Assembly: GCA_947462695.1 (NCBI GenBank)
Contig: CANHQC010000129.1
Location: 1 to 5,933 of the forward strand
Direction: 5' to 3'
Length of the DNA: 5,933 bases
Source of the DNA: Flavobacteriales bacterium
GTDB taxonomy: Bacteria; Bacteroidota; Bacteroidia; Flavobacteriales_D; Crocinitomicaceae
The number at the start of each line of letters is the position of its first letter. Within the stretch, counting starts at the first letter, position 1. The translations under genes and the position numbers were made by a program. The notes under the pieces were generated by a model that was not told the origin of the DNA, ran no database searches, and saw only the letters and a list, made by a program, of their open reading frames with translations. Shown in pieces: positions 1 through 5,466 of this stretch.

Positions 1-2
1 AG

Positions 3-41
3 AAAAACAAAGGCTGTCTAATAAGGACAGCCTTTGTTTTT
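3..41 (-). terminator. Strong intrinsic terminator after the PspC gene (possibly bidirectional)
   Basis: A perfect 16-bp inverted repeat (3-18 paired with 26-41) encloses a 7-nt loop. The core stem GGCTGTC/GACAGCC is GC-rich, and the outer arms are A-rich on one side and T-rich on the other, so either strand yields a hairpin ending in a U-tract. It begins only 6 nt beyond the stop codon of the PspC gene on the minus strand. The symmetric A/T flanks mean it could also stop a convergent gene coming from the left of the window, which cannot be seen here. Confidence 0.9.
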
Positions 42-46
42 GATTA

Positions 47-1567
47 TTACCAGCCCGAGTAATTGCCCGCTGGATCGAATGATCCACCCCCGATAATTGC
101 TCCATCTTGAAAACTCGACGTTTCAAAAACGATTAGCTTTCCATCAAGCTTGATTACTTTGCCCTTAGGTATTTTCACAATAATTTCTACTTCCTGATCC
201 CTCAAATGATCGCGTTTCGGGAAAGTGAAATAGGTAGGTAATATTAACTCGTTTCCATTTAATGAGGAAGAGTAACGTATACGTTTAATTCGTTGAACTG
301 CCTCTTTCGTTGAATTCCCTTTGGCACTTACTTGATGGAAAACGCGAAACAATGAATCTGGTGATTGTTGGTAAGTGATTTCAATACCATGGATTGTTGC
401 ATTTGGGCCATTTACGGTCAGCGATTGATCTTCGTCAAGTGACATTTTTTCATTTTTTACTGAATAGATACCCAAAGATCGAGTCGTGATCGTCAACGTG
501 TCTCCAGAATACGTATGTGTGGGTCGTTCTATTTCGACTTCTTCTTTGAATGCATTTGCTGTTTTTGTTCCAATAGCAGTGCAGATTATTATTCCGATTA
601 AACCAACGGAAAAAGTTATCCAACTCGTATATTTAATGAGTTTACTTTTAACATTAAAGACAAGCGAACTTCCCGAAATTAGTAGGAAGAACATTAGACA
701 AATCAAGGTTAAAGTAATTCCGAGAAATGCCCAGCTTGTATCTTTCGTATCTTCGAATACCAAGGAATTCAATTCTGTAAGGGTAAGTTGATGCCCGTTA
801 AATTCAATTGATCCCAAATTATCATGGTTAATGAAGAAAATTACCAGTGCTATGAATAGTAAAATTCCCAGTGACATAATCACGTATCCCATAACTTTCA
901 AAAAGAACCTTGCAATACGAACGAATAGATTTGAGTCATTTTGATTCCGTTTTATTCGATCACGCCATGTTGATGCAGTAGACTTTAATCGTTCACTCGC
1001 CTGTTCTACTTCCTCTTTTACATTGTCTAACGTAATTGGTTTACCGTGCATACGTAATTTATCGATTGAGCTATTGGCTTTAGGTACAATTACCCAGAGA
1101 ATAATGTATAAGGGCAAACCAAATCCAACTGTCAAAAAGACAAGGGCAAAAAGGGCACGAACGACAACCACATCAATTCCAAAATAGGCTGCAATTCCGC
1201 TGCAAACTCCTGCGATCATTCCATGTTCTGGATCTCGGAAAAGTCGCTTTTCAGCTGTTGATTTTGATTCTGAAGTTGAAGAGCCCGAAAAGGTTGCTTC
1301 TTCTGTTTCAATAAATTCGTCGGGATTGCCTAGTGTATTCAATATAGAACGCATATCCTCTAAGTCAATAACTTCTTTTTTAGGAGTACTTTTTTGTTGG
1401 CATAATTCAGCAATTCGCAGTTCTATGTCTTCAATGATTTCCTTTTTGCCAGCTGTATTTTCAAGTATTGTCTCTACTCTAGATAAGTATATAGATAACA
1501 AGTCATAAGCATCTTCTTCAACGAGTATATGCATTGATTTAATGGTGATTGAAATTGTTTTCTTCAT
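47..1567 (-). CDS. PspC-domain multi-pass membrane protein, second gene of the PadR operon
   Basis: This 506-residue inner-membrane protein is probably an envelope-stress or membrane-state factor; its exact role is unknown. Residues 1-85 form a soluble N-terminal region typical of Bacteroidota PspC proteins, with acidic helices ending in a 'LGNPDEF' turn. Residues 107-164 are a recognisable PspC domain (RLFRDPEHGMIAGVCSGIA, then a hydrophobic stretch ending LWVIVPKA). Further membrane segments lie at about 223-246, 278-304 and 313-333. The C-terminal part from about 340 looks beta-rich and probably sits outside the membrane, with 'IIVKIPKGKVIKLDG' near the end. The protein is much longer than a bare PspC (roughly 120 residues in enterobacteria). 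The first ATG is chosen because it lies 5 nt after the padR-like stop, implying co-transcription; a later Met12 is possible but would cut the conserved N-terminus. No pspA or pspF is visible. The family call is firm; the function is inferred. Confidence 0.88.
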   Translation of the reverse strand: MKKTISITIKSMHILVEEDAYDLLSIYLSRVETILENTAGKKEIIEDIELRIAELCQQKSTPKKEVIDLEDMRSILNTLGNPDEFIETEEATFSGSSTSESKSTAEKRLFRDPEHGMIAGVCSGIAAYFGIDVVVVRALFALVFLTVGFGLPLYIILWVIVPKANSSIDKLRMHGKPITLDNVKEEVEQASERLKSTASTWRDRIKRNQNDSNLFVRIARFFLKVMGYVIMSLGILLFIALVIFFINHDNLGSIEFNGHQLTLTELNSLVFEDTKDTSWAFLGITLTLICLMFFLLISGSSLVFNVKSKLIKYTSWITFSVGLIGIIICTAIGTKTANAFKEEVEIERPTHTYSGDTLTITTRSLGIYSVKNEKMSLDEDQSLTVNGPNATIHGIEITYQQSPDSLFRVFHQVSAKGNSTKEAVQRIKRIRYSSSLNGNELILPTYFTFPKRDHLRDQEVEIIVKIPKGKVIKLDGKLIVFETSSFQDGAIIGGGSFDPAGNYSGW

Positions 1568-1572
1568 GTTAG

Positions 1573-1902
1573 TTATGATTGAGTGATTTGATTTACAGCA
1601 CCACGAAGTTCATTCCATGTACTGTCGAGTTCCGTTAAAAATGCCTTGCCTAAGGTAGTAAGAGAAAAGTATTTTCGTGGAGGACCAGAAGTAGATTCCT
1701 CCCAGCGATAGGTTAATAATTCCATATTTTTTAGACGCGTTAATAATGGATAAAGCGTCCCTTCTACCACGATGAGTTTTGAATCTTTTAATGTTTCCAG
1801 AATTTCAGACGGATAAGCTTCCTTTTTCTTGGATAGTATAGAAAGGATGCAATACTCCAAAATTCCTTTTCGCATTTGCGCCTGTGTATTTTCTAAATTC
1901 AT
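1573..1902 (-). CDS. PadR-family transcriptional repressor
   Basis: This small 109-residue cytoplasmic DNA-binding protein is of normal length for a short PadR. It shows the PadR winged helix: an N-terminal helix (residues 5-22, AQMRKGILEYCILSIL), the signature EGTLYPLLTRL at 47-57 (recognition helix region) and the wing SGPPRKYFSLT at 72-82, followed by a short C-terminal dimerisation helix. PadR proteins usually repress their own operon and are relieved by a ligand or stress. Here the next gene, 5 nt downstream, encodes a PspC-domain membrane protein, so that protein is the likely target. A perfect 17-bp palindrome lies 40 nt upstream of the ATG, next to the -7 box, which supports autoregulation. 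The inducing signal cannot be read from sequence. Confidence 0.92.
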   Translation of the reverse strand: MNLENTQAQMRKGILEYCILSILSKKKEAYPSEILETLKDSKLIVVEGTLYPLLTRLKNMELLTYRWEESTSGPPRKYFSLTTLGKAFLTELDSTWNELRGAVNQITQS

Positions 1903-1919
1903 ATTACTTAAATCTTATG

Positions 1920-1927
1920 CAAAGATA
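1920..1927 (-). promoter_or_regulatory. Bacteroidota -7 box of the PadR/PspC operon
   Basis: On the minus strand this reads TATCTTTG, matching the Bacteroidota -7 consensus TAnnTTTG. It lies 17 nt before the padR-like ATG, giving a short leader. No convincing -33 TTG is present at the usual distance; that position is occupied by the 1943-1959 palindrome. The assignment rests on consensus match and position only. Confidence 0.65.
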
Positions 1928-1942
1928 TATGTAAAAGAATGA

Positions 1943-1959
1943 ACTATGTAATACATAGT
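1943..1959 (-). promoter_or_regulatory. Probable PadR operator, perfect 17-bp palindrome
   Basis: ACTATGTA-A-TACATAGT is a perfect inverted repeat with one central base. It contains ATGT and ACAT half-sites of the type known for PadR-family operators, although the spacing here (3 nt) is shorter than the classic ATGT-N8-ACAT. It covers roughly -24 to -40 relative to the predicted start of transcription, so a bound repressor would block the -33 region. A second small palindrome, TAGTACTA (1956-1963), overlaps its right edge. Binding by the adjacent PadR protein is inferred. Confidence 0.65.
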
Positions 1960-1971
1960 ACTAAATAATAC

Positions 1972-1990
1972 AAAAAAACTTATACTAAGT
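1972..1990 (-). terminator. Weak candidate terminator after the Fic gene
   Basis: On the minus strand ACTTA-GTA-TAAGT is followed at once by a run of T (A-run 1972-1978 on the plus strand). The stem is only 5 bp and AT-rich, so it would be a poor terminator alone. It is listed because it lies 12 nt after the Fic stop and no better hairpin exists before the padR-like operon. Confidence 0.3.
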
Positions 1991-2002
1991 CAAAAAGTAC
2001 CT

Positions 2003-3070
2003 TTAATTCACCCCCGCTAAATGTAAATGCTCTTCTAATGAGGATTCAACATGTTCAGTGATTAGCGCATAGAATGATTCACTTTCATGATTAACCTGTA
2101 CTTGTTCTAATGCGTGGTAATAACGCATGCGATCATCAAAGTTTCCTTTCAGATTGGCAATTGTATACCCGTGTTGCAGCAGAATCAAATTCATAACCAA
2201 CCGAGCTGTTCGTCCATTGCCATCGACAAATGGGTGTATGGTTACCAATCGCTCATGCATTTCCGCTGCTAAAATTATAGGATGTAAATAAGCACGTCTG
2301 GTTTGATAGAAAACAAAGTAATCTTCCATCATTTGATCAATAAGATAGGGCTCTGGTGGCACATGTGCACTTCCTGAAATACGCACTGGAACAGTGCGGT
2401 AAATACCTGCGTTCCTGTCATCAACTCCTTTAAGGATTAATTGATGCAATTGTTTCAAATGATACGAATTGAACGGTACTTGTTGGCGGACTAAGTCCTT
2501 TACTAATTCAATTGCTTCTTTGTGGTTGACAACTTCTAAATGTTCACGCATACTTTTTCCTCCAATAGTAATTCCTTCGTTAATTACGAGGTGCGTTTCT
2601 TGTAAGGTTAGCGTATTCCCCTCTATGCGATTGCTTTCAAATGTATAAGAGGTGTTGAAATACTCCTCCATTTTTTGTAATTGAACTTGATCCAATGGTT
2701 TACATGAATTCCAGCTTGTTTTCAATTGATTTATCCTTGTTAGAGATGCTTCAATTTTCGTCGAGTAATTGATTGTTGTCATGAACGTAGTGCTTCGCAG
2801 AAATGATACACGTTCTTCCGCAACAGCTAAAATTTCACCCGCAATTTCTGGGTAACCTTTAACGAGATCAACTATTTCTTCGGCTAGATAATAGGTTAAA
2901 AGTTCGTTATAGTCAATTTCAAGTTCTTTCGCGAGTATATAAAGTTGATGCTTTGTGGGTTTACGTTTACTCGCTAAAATTCGACTCATTAAACTGGAGT
3001 CAATTCCCAGTTTAGAGGCAAGTTCACTAATTTTTAGTTTTTTCTCTATTCGTTTTTTATCCAACAACAT
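2003..3070 (-). CDS. Xre helix-turn-helix / Fic-domain fusion, probable protein AMP-transferase (class II Fic)
   Basis: The 355-residue cytoplasmic protein (from the ATG) joins two domains. Residues 4-62 are an Xre/HTH_3 DNA-binding domain (ISELASKLGIDSSLMSRIL, residues 14-32), followed by a helical tail ending AEERV at 84-88. Residues of about 100-345 are a complete Fic module. It contains the catalytic loop HPFVDGNGRTAR (279-290; His279 as base, Asp283 for metal, Arg287/Arg290 for phosphates), and an N-terminal inhibitory helix SNRIEG (146-151) that fits the class II motif (S/T)xxxE(G/N). The flap region lies near GIYRTVPVRI (222-231). Fic enzymes of this type transfer AMP to hydroxyl side chains; the target here is unknown. 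An in-frame TTG start at 3092-3094 would add 8 residues, but it forms the last three bases of the predicted -7 box, so the ATG at 3068-3070 is preferred. The gene stands alone, with no antitoxin-like small ORF beside it. Confidence 0.9.
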   Translation of the reverse strand: MLLDKKRIEKKLKISELASKLGIDSSLMSRILASKRKPTKHQLYILAKELEIDYNELLTYYLAEEIVDLVKGYPEIAGEILAVAEERVSFLRSTTFMTTINYSTKIEASLTRINQLKTSWNSCKPLDQVQLQKMEEYFNTSYTFESNRIEGNTLTLQETHLVINEGITIGGKSMREHLEVVNHKEAIELVKDLVRQQVPFNSYHLKQLHQLILKGVDDRNAGIYRTVPVRISGSAHVPPEPYLIDQMMEDYFVFYQTRRAYLHPIILAAEMHERLVTIHPFVDGNGRTARLVMNLILLQHGYTIANLKGNFDDRMRYYHALEQVQVNHESESFYALITEHVESSLEEHLHLAGVN

Positions 3071-3072
3071 GA

Positions 3073-3104
3073 ATGACAAAAAATAACATGACAAAAATAG
3101 TCAT
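3073..3104 (-). promoter_or_regulatory. Promoter and probable operator of the Xre-Fic gene
   Basis: The minus strand carries TATTTTTG (plus 3092-3099), a match to the Bacteroidota -7 box TAnnTTTG, 21 nt before the chosen ATG. The -33 position is poor (TTT, at 3119-3121, inside the upstream terminator's T-run). The -7 box sits within an inverted repeat, ATGAC-N7-GTCAT (3088-3104). A third ATGAC half-site at 3073-3077 repeats the 3088-3092 copy at a 15-bp interval. This layout fits autorepression by the Xre domain of the encoded protein, which is inference. Confidence 0.55.
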
Positions 3105-3117
3105 TTTATTTTTGTTT

Positions 3118-3148
3118 AAAAAACTCACGAAAATTATTTCAGTGAGTT
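3118..3148 (-). terminator. Intrinsic terminator of sucD
   Basis: On the minus strand AACTCAC pairs with GTGAGTT (plus 3142-3148 and 3122-3128). The stem can continue with GAAA/TTTC past one bulged T to a TAAT loop, giving 11 pairs, and a T-run follows. It begins 25 nt after the sucD stop and separates sucD from the Fic gene. Its T-run abuts the weak -33 region of the fic promoter. Confidence 0.82.
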
Positions 3149-3173
3149 CTCTATTTTATTTTTCCTTCTGGTT

Positions 3174-4043
3174 TTACCCTAAGACTTCCGCCATTTTCAT
3201 GCCTATATGTGCCGGTGAATCAACTACATGAATGCCGCATTCACGCATGATTCGCTTTTTCGCTTCAGCTGTATCGTCAGCTCCACCAACAATTGCACCA
3301 GCATGACCCATTGTTCTACCTTTCGGTGCAGTTTCTCCTGCGATAAATCCAACAACAGGTTTTGTACCGTTTTCTTTAATCCATCGAGCGGCAATGGCTT
3401 CTAGGTTTCCGCCAATTTCACCAATCATTACAATTCCTTCTGTTTCTGGGTCATTCATAAGCAATTCAACAGCCTCTTTCGTTGTAGTTCCGATAATTGG
3501 ATCACCACCAATACCAATAGCCGTTGTAATTCCTAAACCAGCCTTAGCGACTTGATCAGCCGCTTCGTAAGTCAATGTTCCTGATTTAGAAACAATACCA
3601 ACTTTTCCTTTCTTGAAAACAAATCCAGGCATGATTCCAACCTTTGCTTCGCCAGCGGTAATAACACCCGGACAATTTGGACCAATTAAGCGACAATCAA
3701 AGCCCTTTATATATTCTTTAGCCATTACCATGTCCTTAACAGGAATGCCTTCTGTAATACAAACAATAACTTTTATCCCCGCATTTGCTGCTTCCATTAT
3801 CGCGTCTGCGGCAAAAGCAGGTGGAACGAAAATGATGGATACATCTGCGCCAGTTGAATTTACGGCATCAGCAACACTATTAAATACCGGACGGTCTAAA
3901 TGTGTACTTCCACCTTTACCAGGTGTCACACCACCTACGACATTCGTTCCGTATTCAATCATTTGACCGGCGTGAAAGGTTCCCTCACTTCCGGTAAATC
4001 CTTGAACGATAACTTTTGAATCTTTGTTTACAAGTACACTCAT
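3174..4043 (-). CDS. sucD: Succinyl-CoA ligase (ADP/GDP-forming) alpha subunit
   Basis: This subunit pairs with SucC to interconvert succinyl-CoA and succinate with formation of a nucleoside triphosphate, in the TCA cycle in the cytoplasm. At 289 residues it has the normal SucD length. The CoA-binding Rossmann domain opens the protein ([15 protein letters not shown], 10-24; TPGKGG, 40-45), followed by GPNCPG (121-126). The ligase domain holds the phosphorylated histidine, His247, in [13 protein letters not shown] (242-254). All key residues are intact. The ATG at 4041-4043 gives the usual short N-terminus. The gene is flanked by its own promoter and terminator, so it is probably monocistronic. 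The beta-subunit gene sucC is not adjacent and must lie elsewhere; separate sucC and sucD loci are common in Bacteroidota. Base composition is like its neighbours. Confidence 0.98.
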   Translation of the reverse strand: MSVLVNKDSKVIVQGFTGSEGTFHAGQMIEYGTNVVGGVTPGKGGSTHLDRPVFNSVADAVNSTGADVSIIFVPPAFAADAIMEAANAGIKVIVCITEGIPVKDMVMAKEYIKGFDCRLIGPNCPGVITAGEAKVGIMPGFVFKKGKVGIVSKSGTLTYEAADQVAKAGLGITTAIGIGGDPIIGTTTKEAVELLMNDPETEGIVMIGEIGGNLEAIAARWIKENGTKPVVGFIAGETAPKGRTMGHAGAIVGGADDTAEAKKRIMRECGIHVVDSPAHIGMKMAEVLG

Positions 4044-4072
4044 GGTTGCTTTTTAATTCTGTTTGTGCAGCG

Positions 4073-4102
4073 CAAAAATAGGATTTTAGAATCGAACTAC
4101 AA
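4073..4102 (-). promoter_or_regulatory. sucD promoter, -33 TTG and -7 TAttTTTG
   Basis: On the minus strand TTG (4102-4100) is followed by exactly 19 nt and then TATTTTTG (4080-4073), matching both Bacteroidota promoter elements with the expected spacing. Transcription should begin near 4067, leaving a leader of about 24 nt before the sucD ATG. There is no Shine-Dalgarno sequence, as is usual in this phylum. It is the best-formed promoter in the window, consistent with a constitutive housekeeping gene. No terminator is visible between the FKBP gene stop and this promoter, so some readthrough into sucD is possible. Confidence 0.78.
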
Positions 4103-4118
4103 GTAAACATCAAGTAAA
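4100..4118 (-). repeat. Tandem 8-bp direct repeat upstream of sucD, spaced one helical turn
   Basis: CAAGTAAA (plus strand) occurs at 4100-4107 and again at 4111-4118, a period of 11 bp. On the minus strand this reads TTTACTTG twice. The promoter-proximal copy contributes the -33 TTG of the sucD promoter. Two same-face copies could be an activator or repressor site, or the result of chance in AT-rich DNA. Confidence 0.45.
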
Positions 4119-4129
4119 ATTGGCATGTT

Positions 4130-4576
4130 TTATTTTACCTCATTTACCCTTAAGGTAAATTCTAAAATGGAATGCGGTGGAATCTTCTCAAGATCGTTAG
4201 ATCCATAGCCAAGATGGGGAGGAATTACCATGTAGGCTTGTCCTCCTTTTCTTAATTCTAAAAGGATTTCTTTCCATGCTGGAATAAGATCTCGGACAGC
4301 AAACCTTATCGGTTTTACTTGTTGATCTACTATTGTGCCTGATAACAATCTCCCTGTGTAACTAATTGAAACACTGTCTTGAAATTGAATAAATCTTCCT
4401 TGTCCAATGGAATCTATACGATAGTATAAACCCGATGGAGATACTTTACACCTTGTTTTTTTCTTCTTGAGGAATGTCTTTATTTCTGAATCAAACTGTG
4501 ATTTGTCCTGTTCAGAGTAGGTAGTACATCCAACCAAAAAGAAAAATACCATTTGAAATATTAAGATCGATTTCAT
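4130..4576 (-). CDS. FKBP-type peptidyl-prolyl cis-trans isomerase, lipoprotein
   Basis: This 148-residue protein should catalyse proline cis-trans isomerisation in the cell envelope. A hydrophobic signal sequence ends in the lipobox LVGC (14-17), so Cys17 is the likely lipid-modified residue. A charged linker with KKKK (37-40) follows. The FKBP domain spans about 48-146 and keeps most active-site positions: SYTG with Tyr73, Asp84, IPAW with Trp101, PPHLGYG with Tyr124, and IPPHSILEF near the end. It is a single-domain FKBP without an N-terminal dimerisation domain. The ATG overlaps the stop of the upstream TraB-family gene (ATGA at 4576-4573), which implies translational coupling. Client proteins are unknown; the secreted TraB-like protein made from the same message is an obvious candidate by context only. 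Confidence 0.92.
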   Translation of the reverse strand: MKSILIFQMVFFFLVGCTTYSEQDKSQFDSEIKTFLKKKKTRCKVSPSGLYYRIDSIGQGRFIQFQDSVSISYTGRLLSGTIVDQQVKPIRFAVRDLIPAWKEILLELRKGGQAYMVIPPHLGYGSNDLEKIPPHSILEFTLRVNEVK

Positions 4577-5463
4577 TCTAGCGTATGTAAAAGTATGGGT
4601 GAAACAATAAAACCTTTTTCTTGTAGACCGCGAACCAATCCATTTTCACCTCCTAAATGACCTGCACCAACCGCGATAAAAAGATTCTGGTCTTCTAGCA
4701 ATTCAACATGCAATGTGTCCATCCATTTTTTATTTCGGTTATCAAGGAATTGCTCAGTTGGAAAATTAGAATTTACTTCTTGTGCTGAAATGTACAGATA
4801 AAGTGAGTCAATGTGTTCATTCAAATACATCGTTTGCAATTCGTTCATTTCTTTTACAATACGCTCCTTCGGCTTTAATGCGGAAAGGACCATTTCTTTT
4901 TGATCTTTTTCTGGTAGTTTGTCAAAAAAACCAATTTGTTGTTCAACCGTTTCAAGTCCGATAATTGGCAGTTGCTTTTCTTTTGAAAGAGAATAAAGTT
5001 TCATTTCATAGGAGGACGTTTCACCTTCAAATGCCAATTGACTAGCTAATTGAATCACAGCAAAAGGTTTCCATCTTTCTACCATAGAACAGAATAATTT
5101 TTCGTTCAGATGTAAATTTTCTTCAGCCCATTTGATGAGGTCATTCACCTCTTTTTTTGTAAAAAAATCAAAAAAGGAGCCTTCATTTAGCGTCAAAAGG
5201 GAAAGTGTTTTGAACGGATCAGGTAGCGCACCAATTTCAAGGATTAATTGATCGGAATGCTGCACAATACTATCCAAGGACTTAGGGTAAAGAAATAAAT
5301 CTGAATCCATGAGATGCATCGTTCCGAATAGGTAACTCGGGGAACTCAAGCCGTTTCCGGATATTTTCCACAACAATCCTTTCTGTTGAGAAGGGAATGG
5401 ATCGATTTGGGAAAAGGAATTAACGCTAAAAAGTAGACAAATGGACGCGTAAAACCACTTCAT
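4573..5463 (-). CDS. Secreted TraB/GumN-family protein (putative metalloprotease-like)
   Basis: The product has 296 residues from the ATG. A signal peptide covers residues 1-18 (hydrophobic core ASICLLFSV, likely cleavage after SFS before Gln19), so it should be exported. The rest is a full TraB/GumN domain: LLWKISG and SYLFGTMH (GTxH motif at 47-50), LILEIG with Glu76, LETVEQQ (about 170-176), RNKKWMD (243-249), and the second motif GAGHLGGENGL (266-276). In the related Tiki/TraB families the GTxH and GxxH histidines are proposed to bind a catalytic metal; both are present here. No lipobox is seen. The start is ambiguous between TTG at 5464-5466 and ATG at 5461-5463; the ATG is preferred and leaves 3 nt after the methyltransferase stop. 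The 3' end overlaps the FKBP gene. Substrate and physiological role are unknown. Confidence 0.9.
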   Translation of the reverse strand: MKWFYASICLLFSVNSFSQIDPFPSQQKGLLWKISGNGLSSPSYLFGTMHLMDSDLFLYPKSLDSIVQHSDQLILEIGALPDPFKTLSLLTLNEGSFFDFFTKKEVNDLIKWAEENLHLNEKLFCSMVERWKPFAVIQLASQLAFEGETSSYEMKLYSLSKEKQLPIIGLETVEQQIGFFDKLPEKDQKEMVLSALKPKERIVKEMNELQTMYLNEHIDSLYLYISAQEVNSNFPTEQFLDNRNKKWMDTLHVELLEDQNLFIAVGAGHLGGENGLVRGLQEKGFIVSPILLHTLE

Positions 5464-5466
5464 CAA

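Noticed and set aside
486..791. Open frame of 101 codons on the plus strand
   Set aside because: It lies wholly antisense within the PspC gene, whose frame has clear domain signatures; the plus-strand translation shows no recognisable motif and no promoter.
1326..1508. Short open frame on the plus strand
   Set aside because: Antisense to the N-terminal coding part of the PspC gene; serine-rich shadow translation with no support.
2003..3104. Fic gene as the toxin of a two-gene toxin-antitoxin pair
   Set aside because: No small antitoxin gene lies on either side: terminators or promoters and unrelated operons flank it, and the inhibitory motif is within the protein itself.
3613..3966. Open frame of 117 codons on the plus strand
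   Set aside because: Antisense shadow of sucD, a highly conserved gene with strong codon constraint; the translation is low-complexity and matches no family I recognise.
4044..4129. Possible riboswitch or leader RNA before sucD
   Set aside because: The predicted leader is only about 24 nt and has no stable hairpin; the rest of the gap is explained by the promoter and the direct repeat.
4782..4964. Short open frame on the plus strand
   Set aside because: Antisense to the TraB-like gene, only 60 codons, no promoter or family features.
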